Both the position numbers and the translations under genes were made by a program. A stretch of DNA of 64,000 bases, taken from positions 100,825 to 164,824 of the forward strand of contig NZ_MKZO01000005.1 in NCBI RefSeq assembly GCF_001941965.1, given 5' to 3'. This document shows positions 27,940 through 36,797 of the stretch, one piece after another; the stretch's first letter is position 1, and every line of letters starts with the position of its first letter. The notes under the pieces were generated by a model that was given only the letters and a program-made list of their open reading frames with translations, made no database searches and was not told where the DNA came from. The stretch comes from Pseudomonas putida (lineage in GTDB: Bacteria; Pseudomonadota; Gammaproteobacteria; Pseudomonadales; Pseudomonadaceae).

Positions 27940-27977
27940 AATCGATCCGCCTTTACACGCCTTCGACTGAAAAAAGC

Positions 27978-27992
27978 AGTAGTAAAACTACA
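27978..27992. promoter_or_regulatory. GntR/FadR-type operator upstream of aceE (site 2)
   Basis: AGTAGT-AAA-ACTACA is the near-exact reverse complement of site 1, and its centre lies 53 bases away, about five helical turns. Two in-phase operators suggest cooperative binding or looping by a dimeric repressor. Confidence 0.6.
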
Positions 27993-28198
27993 TCAGACCC
28001 ATCGCAGCCGTGCTATCGGCTTGTGGGATAAAACGATACCGGTGATTAAAAACCGGTTGAGAAAAGGCTTGCCGTGATGTTTTCTGCCAAGAAATACGCA
28101 ATTGCCGCTATTTTCAACTTTTGTACGACAGTCCAACCCGGGCCGCGCCTTGGCGCTGTAGCCACCGCCTGCTTTTTCCCGCCGATCAAGGATAGACC

Positions 28199-31132
28199 AT
28201 GAGCCTGCCTTCGCTGGTCGCACTGCCAGATACTCTCCAACACCTGACCAGCAGCAACGAACAGTCGCTGCGCAGCGCCGTGGCCACCCATGACGGGCTG
28301 AGCCTGGACAGTTGGACCGCCGAACGCTGGGCCGGGTTCGCCCGGGTTGCCGCTGCGAGTGAATTCGTCCTCGAACAGAGCGTGCGCGATCCGGCCATGC
28401 TCCTCGGCCTGGTCGACAGCGGCGAGCTGGACCGCCGCTACGCCCCCGGCGAGCTGTGTGCGCAACTGGCCGCCGCCGCCCAGGCCGCGACCACCGAAGA
28501 CGAACTGGCGCGCAACCTGCGCCGCCAGCGCACCCGCCATCAGGTACGGATCATCTGGCGCGACCTGACCCGCCAGGCCGACCTGGTGGAAACCTGCCGC
28601 GACCTTTCGGACATGGCCGACGCTGCCATCGACCAGGCCTACCAATGGCTGTACCCGCGCCATTGCCAGCAGTTCGGCACGCCGATCGGCAACCGCAGCG
28701 GCCTGCCGCAACAGATGGTGGTGCTGGGCATGGGCAAGCTTGGCGCGGTGGAGCTGAACCTTTCGTCGGATATCGACCTGATCTTCGCCTTCCCGGAAGG
28801 CGGCGAAACCGAAGGCGTGAAGCGCTCGCTGGACAACCAGGAGTTCTTCACCCGCCTCGGCCAGCGCCTGATCAAGGCCCTGGACCCGATCACGGTCGAC
28901 GGCTTCGTGTTCCGCGTCGACATGCGCCTGCGCCCCTACGGCTCGTCCGGCGCCCTGACCCTGAGCTTCAACGCCCTGGAGCAGTACTACCAGGACCAGG
29001 GCCGCGACTGGGAACGCTACGCCATGATCAAGGCCCGGGTGGTCGCCGGTGACCAGGTGGCCGGCAGCCAGTTGCAGGAAATGCTCCGGCCCTTCGTCTA
29101 CCGCCGCTACCTGGACTTCTCGGCGATCGAAGCGCTGCGCACCATGAAGCAGCTGATCCAGCAGGAAGTCCGGCGCAAGGGCATGTCGGAGAACATCAAG
29201 CTCGGCGCCGGCGGTATCCGCGAAGTGGAATTCATCGCCCAGGCCTTCCAGCTGATCCACGGCGGCCGCGACCTGAGCCTGCAACAGCGCCCGCTGCTCA
29301 AGGTGCTGGCGACCCTCGAAGGCCAGGGCTACCTGCCCGCTGCGGTGGTCGAGGAACTGCGCGAAGGCTATCTGTTCCTGCGCTACACCGAACACGCGAT
29401 CCAGGCCATCGCCGACCGCCAGACCCAAATGCTCCCGGACGGCGACCTCGACCGTGCGCGTATCGCCTTCATGCTCGGCTTCCCCGACTGGGCGGCGTTC
29501 CACGCGCAATTGATGCACTGGCGCGGGCGGATCGACTGGCACTTCCGCCAGGTCATCTCCGACCCGGACGATGAAGACGGCGAAGGCGAAGTGGTGGTCG
29601 GCGGCGAATGGCTGCCACTCTGGGAAGAAGCCCAGGACGAGGAAGCTGCCTGTCGCCAGCTCGACGACGCCGGTTTCCGCGACGCCGCCCGGGCCCTGAA
29701 GTTGCTCGCCGGGCTGCGTTCCAGCCCCAACCTGCGTTCCATGCAACGCCTCAGCCGCGAACGCCTGGACTCCTTCATCCCGCGCCTGCTGGCCCAGGCC
29801 GTCGAGCACGACGACCCGGACCTGGTCCTGGAACGGGTGCTGCCTTTAGTAGAAGCTGTGGCCCGCCGCTCGGCCTACCTGGTGCTGCTCACGGAAAACC
29901 CTGGCGCCCTGCGCCGCCTGCTGACCCTGTGCGCCGCCAGCCCGTGGATCGCCGAGCAGATCGCCCGCTTCCCGCTGCTGCTCGACGAACTGCTCAACGA
30001 AGGCCGCCTGTTCAGCCCGCCCAAGGCGCCGGAACTGGCCGCCGAGCTGCGCGAGCGCCTGACCCGCATCCCCGAGGATGACCTCGAACAACAGATGGAG
30101 GCCCTGCGGCACTTCAAGCTGGCCCACAGCCTGCGGGTCGCCGCCTCGGAAATCGCCGGGCACCTGCCGCTGATGAAAGTCAGCGACTACCTGACCTGGC
30201 TGGCCGAAGCCATCCTCAACCAGGTACTGGCCCTGGCCTGGCGCCAGACCGTCGCCCGCCACGGCCGGCCGCAGCGCAGCGACGGCAGCCCGTGCGACCC
30301 GGGCTTCATCATCGTCGGCTACGGCAAGATGGGCGGCCTGGAGCTGGGCCACGGCTCGGACCTTGACCTGGTGTTCATCCACGACGGCGATCCCCAGGCC
30401 GAGACCGACGGCGCCAAGCCGATCGACAGCGCGCAGTTCTTCACCCGCCTGGGCCAGCGCATCATCCACCTGCTGACCACCCAGACCGCTTCCGGCCAGC
30501 TCTACGACGTGGACATGCGCCTGCGACCTTCCGGCGCATCGGGGCTGCTGGTCAGTTCGGTCGGCGCCTTCGAGCGCTACCAGCAAAACGAAGCCTGGAC
30601 CTGGGAACATCAGGCCCTGGTCCGCGCCCGGGTGCTGGTGGGCTGCCCGCAGGTCGGCGCGGCCTTCGAGGACGTGCGTGCCCGGGTCCTGGGCAAGCAG
30701 CGCGACCTGGCCGGGCTGCGCACCGAAGTCAGCGAGATGCGCGCCAAGATGCGCGACAACCTCGGCACCAAATCCACCGCCGCCGGCACCGCCGCCAACG
30801 CCTACGACAGAGGCGTTCCCTTCGATATCAAGCAGGATGCCGGTGGTATCGTCGATATTGAATTTATGGTGCAATACGCCGCGCTCGCCTGGTCCCACAG
30901 CCATCCGGCGCTGCTGCGCTACACCGACAACATCCGCATCCTCGAAGGTCTCGAGGAAGCCGGGCTGGTTCCGGCCAGTGATGCGGTGCTGCTGCGCGAG
31001 GTGTACAAGGCGTTCCGCTCCGCCGCTCACCGCCAGGCCCTGCAAAAGCAGGCCGGGGTGATCGATGCCGGGCAGTTCGTCAGCGAACGCCAGGAAGTGC
31101 GGCGGATCTGGAGCGAACTGGGACTGAGCTGA
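28199..31132 (+). CDS. glnE: bifunctional glutamine synthetase adenylyltransferase/deadenylase
   Basis: A 977-residue enzyme that attaches AMP to glutamine synthetase when nitrogen is plentiful and removes it when scarce, under PII control. Both nucleotidyltransferase lobes have the GxGKxG...GSDxDL signature: GMGKLGAVELNLSSDIDL near residue 176 (deadenylase) and GYGKMGGLELGHGSDLDL near 706 (adenylylase). The matching RVDMRLRPYGSSG and DVDMRLRPSGASG motifs follow each. Length is slightly above E. coli GlnE (946). It is divergent from aceE and followed after 143 bases by waaF. Confidence 0.97.
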   Translation: MSLPSLVALPDTLQHLTSSNEQSLRSAVATHDGLSLDSWTAERWAGFARVAAASEFVLEQSVRDPAMLLGLVDSGELDRRYAPGELCAQLAAAAQAATTEDELARNLRRQRTRHQVRIIWRDLTRQADLVETCRDLSDMADAAIDQAYQWLYPRHCQQFGTPIGNRSGLPQQMVVLGMGKLGAVELNLSSDIDLIFAFPEGGETEGVKRSLDNQEFFTRLGQRLIKALDPITVDGFVFRVDMRLRPYGSSGALTLSFNALEQYYQDQGRDWERYAMIKARVVAGDQVAGSQLQEMLRPFVYRRYLDFSAIEALRTMKQLIQQEVRRKGMSENIKLGAGGIREVEFIAQAFQLIHGGRDLSLQQRPLLKVLATLEGQGYLPAAVVEELREGYLFLRYTEHAIQAIADRQTQMLPDGDLDRARIAFMLGFPDWAAFHAQLMHWRGRIDWHFRQVISDPDDEDGEGEVVVGGEWLPLWEEAQDEEAACRQLDDAGFRDAARALKLLAGLRSSPNLRSMQRLSRERLDSFIPRLLAQAVEHDDPDLVLERVLPLVEAVARRSAYLVLLTENPGALRRLLTLCAASPWIAEQIARFPLLLDELLNEGRLFSPPKAPELAAELRERLTRIPEDDLEQQMEALRHFKLAHSLRVAASEIAGHLPLMKVSDYLTWLAEAILNQVLALAWRQTVARHGRPQRSDGSPCDPGFIIVGYGKMGGLELGHGSDLDLVFIHDGDPQAETDGAKPIDSAQFFTRLGQRIIHLLTTQTASGQLYDVDMRLRPSGASGLLVSSVGAFERYQQNEAWTWEHQALVRARVLVGCPQVGAAFEDVRARVLGKQRDLAGLRTEVSEMRAKMRDNLGTKSTAAGTAANAYDRGVPFDIKQDAGGIVDIEFMVQYAALAWSHSHPALLRYTDNIRILEGLEEAGLVPASDAVLLREVYKAFRSAAHRQALQKQAGVIDAGQFVSERQEVRRIWSELGLS

Positions 31133-31216
31133 AACGTGATCGGGACCCGGCGGCAGGAAGCCCGCCTACACTGAGCGTCGTGGACTGCTGTTGTCACCGA
31201 GCCTGAATATAAAGAA

Positions 31217-31255
31217 GGGAGGCCAGTGCTGTTGCAAGACAGGCTGCAGCCTCCC
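31217..31255 (+). terminator. hairpin between glnE and waaF
   Basis: GGGAGGC (31217-31223) and GCCTCCC (31249-31255) form a 7-bp GC-rich stem with a 25-base loop, 20 bases before the waaF ATG. With no T-run it could be either a weak glnE terminator or a leader hairpin of the waa operon. Confidence 0.35.
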
Positions 31256-31275
31256 TGATCGTTTCTGGATAAAGC

Positions 31276-32325
31276 ATGAGAATTTTGATAATCGGGCCCA
31301 GCTGGGTGGGCGACATGGTAATGGCGCAGACGCTGTTCCAGGTCCTGAAGCAGCGTCACGCCGATTGCGTGATCGACGTGCTGGCCCCCGAATGGAGCCG
31401 GCCGATCCTCGAACGCATGCCGGAGGTCCGCCAGGCCTTGAGCTTCCCGCTCGGCCACGGCGTGCTCGACCTGGCCACGCGGCGGCGCATCGGCAAATCC
31501 CTGGCCGGCCAGTACGACCAGGCGATCCTCCTGCCCAACTCGCTGAAATCGGCCCTGGTGCCGTTCTTCGCGAAAATCCCCAAGCGCACCGGCTGGCGTG
31601 GCGAATTCCGCTACGGCCTGCTCAACGACGTGCGCCGCCTGGATAAAGAGCGCTACCCGCTGATGATCGAGCGCTTCATGGCCCTCGCCTATCCCGCCGG
31701 CAGCGACCTGCCGCAGCCTTATCCACGCCCGAACCTGCAGATCGAAGCCGCCAGCCGCGAGGCCGCCCTGGCCAAGTTCGGCCTGGAGCTGGACCGCCCG
31801 GTCCTGGCCCTGTGCCCCGGCGCCGAGTTCGGCGAGGCAAAGAAATGGCCGGCCGAGCACTACGCCAAGGTCGCCGAGGCGAAGATCCGCGAAGGCTGGC
31901 AGGTCTGGCTGTTCGGCTCGAAGAACGACCACCCGGTCGGCGAACAGATCCGCGACCGCCTGATCCCGGGTTTCCGTGAAGAATCCTTCAACCTCGCCGG
32001 CGAAACCTCGCTGGCCGAGGCCATCGACCTGCTGTCCTGCGCCGATGCCGTGGTCTCCAACGACTCCGGACTGATGCATGTGGCCGCCGCCCTGAACCGT
32101 CCGCTGGTGGCGGTCTACGGCTCCACTTCGCCGGGCTTCACCCCGCCGCTGGCCGACCAGGTCGAAGTGGTGCGCCTGGGCCTGGAATGCAGCCCGTGCT
32201 TCGACCGCACCTGCCGCTACGGCCACTACAACTGCCTGCGCCAGCTCGAACCGGGCGCGGTCAACGACGCCCTGCAACGGCTGAACGGGCCGACGCTGGT
32301 CGATATCAGCCCAGAGGTCGACTAA
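31276..32325 (+). CDS. waaF: ADP-heptose:LPS heptosyltransferase II
   Basis: A 349-residue glycosyltransferase family 9 enzyme that adds the second L-glycero-D-manno-heptose to the LPS inner core. The N-terminal MRILIIGPSWVGDMVMAQTLFQ, the nucleotide-site CPGAEFGEAKKWP (about residue 178), and VVSNDSGLMHVAAALNRPLVAVYGSTSPGFTPP are diagnostic of RfaF. It works at the cytoplasmic face of the inner membrane. It starts the seven-gene core operon; its TAA is followed directly by the GTG of waaC with no gap. Confidence 0.95.
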   Translation: MRILIIGPSWVGDMVMAQTLFQVLKQRHADCVIDVLAPEWSRPILERMPEVRQALSFPLGHGVLDLATRRRIGKSLAGQYDQAILLPNSLKSALVPFFAKIPKRTGWRGEFRYGLLNDVRRLDKERYPLMIERFMALAYPAGSDLPQPYPRPNLQIEAASREAALAKFGLELDRPVLALCPGAEFGEAKKWPAEHYAKVAEAKIREGWQVWLFGSKNDHPVGEQIRDRLIPGFREESFNLAGETSLAEAIDLLSCADAVVSNDSGLMHVAAALNRPLVAVYGSTSPGFTPPLADQVEVVRLGLECSPCFDRTCRYGHYNCLRQLEPGAVNDALQRLNGPTLVDISPEVD

Positions 32326-33387
32326 GTGCGGGTTCTGCTGATCAAGACCACGTCCCTGGGCGACGTGATCCACGCCCTGCCGGCCCTGACCGACGCGGCC
32401 CACGCCATCCCCGGGATCAAGTTCGACTGGGTGGTGGAAGAAGGCTTCGCCGAGATTCCTACCTGGCACCCGGCGGTGGACCAGGTGATCCCGGTGGCCA
32501 TCCGCCGCTGGCGCAAGAACCTCTGGCAGACCTTCAAGAACGGCGAATGGCGCCAGTTCAAGAAGCGCGTGCGCGAGCGCAAGTACGACCTGGTGATCGA
32601 CGCCCAGGGCCTGGTCAAGAGCGCCTGGCTGACCCGCTACGTGAAGAAGACCCCGGTGGCCGGCCTCGACCGCTACTCGGCCCGCGAAGGCTTCTCCAGC
32701 CGTTTCTATGACCGCCGCCTGTCGGTCGCCAAGGGCCAGCACGCGGTGGAACGCATCCGCCAGCTGTTCGCCCTGGCCCTGGGCTACGACATTCCCGAGG
32801 GCATCGGCCACTACGGCCTGGACCGCAGCCGCCTTGAAGAAGTCGGCGTGGCCCCTTATGTAGTGTTCCTGCATGGCACCACCTGGGACACCAAGCACTG
32901 GCCCGAGCTGTACTGGCGCCAGCTGGCCGAACGCCTCGGCCGCGCCGGCCTGCATGTGTGCCTGCCGTGGGGCAACCCGACGGAAAAGGCCCGTGCCGAG
33001 CGCATTGCCCAGGGGCTGAAGAACGCCCGGGTGCTACCCAAACTCAACCTGGCCGGCGTGGCCAGGGTACTGGCTTCGGCCAAGGCCTGCGTCGCGGTGG
33101 ATACCGGGCTCGGCCACCTGGCGGCAGCGCTGGACGTACCCACTCTCTCCCTGTTCGGCCCGACCAACCCGGGCCTGACCGGAGCCTATGGCGCGGTCCA
33201 GGTGCACATCGCCAGCGACTTTCCTTGCGCGCCCTGCCTGCGCAAGAAGTGCAATTACAAACCGAGCGTCGAGGAACTGCGCCGGTTCGATCTCAAACGT
33301 GAGTGGCCACTGTGCTTCACTCGCCTGAATCCCGAACGGGTAGCGCGCCAGTTGGGCGAGCTGCTGCGGGCCGAGGATGTTCGTTGA
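32326..33387 (+). CDS. waaC: ADP-heptose:LPS heptosyltransferase I
   Basis: A 353-residue GT9 enzyme that adds the first heptose to Kdo. GTG start directly abutting the waaF stop. MRVLLIKTTSLGDVIHALPALTDA, the acceptor-site FDWVVEEGFAEIP, HGTTWDTKHWPE and AVDTGLGHLAAALDVPTLSLFGPTNPGLTGAYG are typical of RfaC. The stop overlaps the waaG ATG (TGATG). Confidence 0.95.
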   Translation: MRVLLIKTTSLGDVIHALPALTDAAHAIPGIKFDWVVEEGFAEIPTWHPAVDQVIPVAIRRWRKNLWQTFKNGEWRQFKKRVRERKYDLVIDAQGLVKSAWLTRYVKKTPVAGLDRYSAREGFSSRFYDRRLSVAKGQHAVERIRQLFALALGYDIPEGIGHYGLDRSRLEEVGVAPYVVFLHGTTWDTKHWPELYWRQLAERLGRAGLHVCLPWGNPTEKARAERIAQGLKNARVLPKLNLAGVARVLASAKACVAVDTGLGHLAAALDVPTLSLFGPTNPGLTGAYGAVQVHIASDFPCAPCLRKKCNYKPSVEELRRFDLKREWPLCFTRLNPERVARQLGELLRAEDVR

Positions 33388-34511
33388 TGCAACTGGCTTT
33401 CGTGCTCTACAAGTATTTCCCCTTCGGTGGCCTGCAGCGTGACTTCATGCGCATCGCCCTGGAGTGCCAGCGCCGCGGGCACCAGATCCGGGTCTACACG
33501 CTGATCTGGGAAGGCGACGTGCCGCCCGGCTTCGAGGTGCTGGTGGCGCCGGTCAAGGCGCTGTTCAACCATCGCCGCAATGAAAAACTCAGCGCCTGGA
33601 TGGCAGCGGACCTGGCCAAGCGCCCGGTGGACCGCCTGATCGGCTTCAACAAGATGCCGGGTCTGGACGTCTACTACGCCGCCGACGGCTGCTTCGAAGA
33701 CAAGGCCCAGACCCTGCGCGGCGGCCTGTACCGTCGCTGGGGCCGCTACCGGCACTTCGCCGAGTACGAGCGCGCGGTGTTCGACCGCGAGGCGAAGACC
33801 GAGATCCTGATGATCTCCGAAGTGCAGCAGCCGCTGTTCATCAAGCACTACGGCACCCAGGAAGAACGCTTCCACCTGCTGCCACCGGGCATCTCCCAGG
33901 ACCGCCGCGCCCCGGCCAACGCTGCCGAGATCCGCGCCGAGTTCCGCCGCGAATTCAAGCTGGGCGACGACGACCTGCTGCTGGTACAGATCGGCTCCGG
34001 GTTCAAGACCAAGGGCACCGACCGCAGCCTCAAGGCCCTTGCCGCCCTGCCCTCGGCCCTGCGCAAGCGCACCCGGCTGATGGTCATCGGCCAGGACGAT
34101 CCCAAGGTCTTCCAGTTGCAGGCCACCACCCTGGGCCTGGGTGACCAGGTGCAGTTCCTCAAGGGGCGCAGCGATATCCCGCGCTTCCTGCTGGGTGCCG
34201 ACCTGCTGATCCACCCGGCCTACAACGAAAACACCGGTACCGTGCTGCTGGAGGCGCTGGTCGCTGGCCTGCCGGTACTGGTCACCGCGGTGTGCGGCTA
34301 CGCCCACTACATCGCCGAGGCCGACAGCGGCCTGGTGCTGGACGAGCCCTTCGAGCAGGAACAGCTCAACCGCTACCTGCAACGCATGCTCGAAGATCCC
34401 GCCGCCCGCGCCAGCTGGGGCCAGAACGGCCTGGCCTTCGCCGAAACCGCCGATCTGTACAGCATGCCGGAGCATGCCGCCGACGTGATCCTCGGTCAGG
34501 AGCGCCCATGA
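33387..34511 (+). CDS. waaG: LPS core UDP-glucose:(heptosyl) alpha-1,3-glucosyltransferase-family enzyme
   Basis: A 374-residue GT-B, GT4-family glycosyltransferase. MQLAFVLYKYFPFGGLQRDFMRIA at the N-terminus, IGSGFKTKGTDRSLKAL, and the GT4 donor-site motif HPAYNENTGTVLLEALVAGLPVL (EX7E) match WaaG. In P. aeruginosa the sugar transferred at this step is galactosamine rather than glucose, so the exact donor here is unproven. It overlaps waaC and waaP by one and four bases. Confidence 0.93.
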   Translation: MQLAFVLYKYFPFGGLQRDFMRIALECQRRGHQIRVYTLIWEGDVPPGFEVLVAPVKALFNHRRNEKLSAWMAADLAKRPVDRLIGFNKMPGLDVYYAADGCFEDKAQTLRGGLYRRWGRYRHFAEYERAVFDREAKTEILMISEVQQPLFIKHYGTQEERFHLLPPGISQDRRAPANAAEIRAEFRREFKLGDDDLLLVQIGSGFKTKGTDRSLKALAALPSALRKRTRLMVIGQDDPKVFQLQATTLGLGDQVQFLKGRSDIPRFLLGADLLIHPAYNENTGTVLLEALVAGLPVLVTAVCGYAHYIAEADSGLVLDEPFEQEQLNRYLQRMLEDPAARASWGQNGLAFAETADLYSMPEHAADVILGQERP

Positions 34512-35314
34512 AACTGATACTCAAGGAGCCGTTCAAGCGGCTCTGGGCCGGACGCGACCCCTTCGAAGGCGTCGAGGCCCTGCAGGGCGAGGTCTACCGC
34601 GAGCTGGAAGGCCGTCGCACACTGCGCACCGAAGTCGCCGGCGAAGGCTTCTTCGTCAAGATCCACCGTGGCATCGGCTGGGGCGAGATCTTCAAGAACC
34701 TGTTCAGCGCCAAGCTGCCGGTGCTCGGTGCCGGCCAGGAATGGACCGCCATCCAGCGCCTGCACGAGGTCGGCGTGCCGACCATGACCGCCGTGGCCTT
34801 CGGCGAGCGTGGCAGCAACCCGGCGACCCAGCATTCGTTCATCGTCACCGAGGAGCTGGCGCCGACCATCAGCCTGGAAGACTTCAGCCTCGACTGGGTC
34901 AAACAGCCGCCCGAACCACGCCTCAAGCGCGCGCTGATCGCCGAAGTGGCGAAGATGACCGGCGGCATGCACCGCGCCGGGGTTAACCACCGCGACTGCT
35001 ATATCTGCCACTTTCTGCTGCACACCGACCGCCCGGTGACGGCGGACGATTTCCGCCTGTCGGTGATCGACCTGCACCGCGCCCAGACCCGTGACAAGAT
35101 TTCCCGGCGCTGGCGCGACAAGGACCTGGCCGCCCTGTATTTCTCGGCGCTGGACATCGGCCTGACCCGGCGCGACAAGCTGCGCTTCCTGCGCGGCTAC
35201 TTCCAGCAGCCACTGCGGCAGATCCTCGCCGAACACGCCAGCCTGCTGCGCTGGCTCGACGGCAAGGCGCAAAAGCTCTACGAGCGCAAGCAACGGTATG
35301 GGGACGCGCTCTGA
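34508..35314 (+). CDS. waaP: LPS core heptose I kinase
   Basis: A 268-residue sugar kinase of the eukaryotic-kinase-like fold. MKLILKEPFKRLWAGRDPFE, FFVKIHRGIGWGEIFKNLF (ATP-site Lys), NHRDCYICHFLL (catalytic Asp about residue 163) and LSVIDLHRAQ (metal-binding Asp) are all present. WaaP phosphorylates heptose I; in P. aeruginosa it is essential for core completion and outer-membrane integrity. It sits in an overlapping gene series and shares its last base with the start of the next gene. Confidence 0.95.
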   Translation: MKLILKEPFKRLWAGRDPFEGVEALQGEVYRELEGRRTLRTEVAGEGFFVKIHRGIGWGEIFKNLFSAKLPVLGAGQEWTAIQRLHEVGVPTMTAVAFGERGSNPATQHSFIVTEELAPTISLEDFSLDWVKQPPEPRLKRALIAEVAKMTGGMHRAGVNHRDCYICHFLLHTDRPVTADDFRLSVIDLHRAQTRDKISRRWRDKDLAALYFSALDIGLTRRDKLRFLRGYFQQPLRQILAEHASLLRWLDGKAQKLYERKQRYGDAL

Positions 35315-36048
35315 TGGCGGGTTGGACACTGGAGCCGAAATACGCGGCCCTGGCGGAGGATTTCGGCAGTATCGACGCGGTCTTCGCCCTCGAGGGCGAA
35401 CGCCTGACCCGTGATCCGCTGAGCGAAGTGGTGCGCGTCGAGCGTGACGGCGTCAATTACTACGTCAAACGCTACACCGGCGCCGGCAAGCACCTGCGCC
35501 GCTACCTCGGGCGCCCGCGGATCAAGGCCGAATGGCAGAACCTCAAGCAGTTCGCCAAATGGCAGATCCCCACCGCCGAAGTGGTCGCCTGCGGCCTGGA
35601 GCGCAACGGCCTGAGCTTCGGCCGCGGTGCGATGATCACCCGCGAGCTGCCGCGCACCGAAGACCTCAACGTCATGGCCGAGCGCAACGACCCGCGCCTC
35701 CAGGACCGCCAATGGGTCGACAGCGTCAGCCGCCAACTGGCCCGGCACACCCGGGTCATGCATGACCACCACTTCACCCATAACGATCTGAAGTGGCGCA
35801 ATCTCCTGGTGGACGACGCAGGCACGCTATTCTTCATCGATTGCCCGACCGGCGACTTCTGGTGGGGCTTCATGTTGCGTTACCGCATCACCAAGGACCT
35901 GGCGTGCCTGGACAAAGTGGCCAAGTATCACCTGTCGGCCACCCAGCGCCTGCGCTTCTACCTGCAATACCGCCAGCGCGAACGCCTTAACGCGTCGGAC
36001 AAGAAGCGCATCCGCCATATCGTGAAGTTTTTCGAGGGACGTGAATGA
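35314..36048 (+). CDS. wapP: LPS core kinase WapP (PA5008-like)
   Basis: A 244-residue small kinase-fold protein. The ATP-site YYVKRYTGAGKHLRRYLG, the catalytic loop HHFTHNDLKWRNLLV (Asp about residue 160) and FFIDCPTGDF (DFG-equivalent) are intact, so it should be an active phosphotransferase. In P. aeruginosa the gene in this position is wapP, implicated in inner-core heptose phosphorylation. The name is by synteny. Overlaps both neighbours. Confidence 0.85.
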   Translation: MAGWTLEPKYAALAEDFGSIDAVFALEGERLTRDPLSEVVRVERDGVNYYVKRYTGAGKHLRRYLGRPRIKAEWQNLKQFAKWQIPTAEVVACGLERNGLSFGRGAMITRELPRTEDLNVMAERNDPRLQDRQWVDSVSRQLARHTRVMHDHHFTHNDLKWRNLLVDDAGTLFFIDCPTGDFWWGFMLRYRITKDLACLDKVAKYHLSATQRLRFYLQYRQRERLNASDKKRIRHIVKFFEGRE

Positions 36049-36797
36049 GTGATTTTGTCGCCAGTGCCGATGTGGCGCTGCTCGAACGCCATGGTTTGAA
36101 CGGCTTCGACCAGCTCTGGGCACTGCAACTGGACGCGGTGGACGAGCCCAACACCGGGCGCGGTGGCTGGAGCAGCGTGTTCCGCCTGGAGCTGGAGGGC
36201 AAGGGTTTCTACCTCAAGCGCCAAAGCGACTACCTGACCCACACCCTGCACGCCCCCTTCGGCGAGCCGACCTTCGCCCGCGAGTTCCGCAATATCAGCC
36301 GCTACCAGAAGCTGCATATCCCGGCCTTGCAGGCGGTGTACTACGGCGAGCGCAAGGTCGAGGGCCAGCGCCGCGCGATCCTCATGACCCGTGCCCTGGA
36401 CGAGTGGAGCGACCTCGACCTGCTGCTCGGCCAGTGGCCGGAGCTTGACGATGGCCAGCGCCACGGCATCCTCCGTGCCTGCGGCCAGTTGGCCCGGACC
36501 CTGCACACGTCCGGTCAGGTGCATGGCTGCTTCTATCCCAAGCACATTTTCCTGCGCGAGCGCGGCGACGGCTGGCACGCGCAACTGATCGACCTGGAAA
36601 AGACCCGGCCGCTGTTGTTCGGCCAGCGTGACCGCCTCAAGGACCTGGAGCCGCTGCTGCGCCGCGCCCCGGTCTGGCAGGAGGCCGATGTGCGCCTGCT
36701 GCTGGCGGCCTACCTGGAACAACCGGCGGACAGCGCGCTGGTCAACACCTGGCTGGAACGCCTGGTGCGTCGTCGTCGCCACAAAGGATCCCGCTGA
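36045..36797 (+). CDS. wapQ: LPS core kinase-like WapQ (InaA family)
   Basis: A 250-residue kinase-fold protein with FYLKRQSDYLTHTL as the ATP-site segment. The expected HxDLxxxN catalytic loop is replaced by HGCFYPKHIFL (about residue 161), a pattern I associate with the InaA/lipopolysaccharide kinase family, and the DFG equivalent is LIDLEKTR. It occupies the wapQ position of the P. aeruginosa core cluster. Activity therefore depends on a non-standard loop; it could be a pseudokinase. Overlaps wapP by four bases and the next gene by one. Confidence 0.82.
   Translation: MSDFVASADVALLERHGLNGFDQLWALQLDAVDEPNTGRGGWSSVFRLELEGKGFYLKRQSDYLTHTLHAPFGEPTFAREFRNISRYQKLHIPALQAVYYGERKVEGQRRAILMTRALDEWSDLDLLLGQWPELDDGQRHGILRACGQLARTLHTSGQVHGCFYPKHIFLRERGDGWHAQLIDLEKTRPLLFGQRDRLKDLEPLLRRAPVWQEADVRLLLAAYLEQPADSALVNTWLERLVRRRRHKGSR

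Larger units (their letters stand above)
27815..28198. other. aceE/glnE divergent promoter region
   Basis: A 384-bp region between the aceE and glnE start codons. Its main features are the two GTAGT-N3-ACTAC palindromes described separately. The segment from 28020 to 28130 is AT-rich (for example GATTAAAAACC and TTTTCAAC-like stretches) and may hold promoter elements, but I cannot place a start site with confidence. Confidence 0.4.

Noticed and set aside
25292..27970. 892-codon frame antisense to aceE
   Set aside because: Shadow of a conserved gene; no motif.
31191..31646. 151-codon frame between glnE and waaF as an ilvE remnant
   Set aside because: Its translation has no aminotransferase features and mostly shadows waaF.
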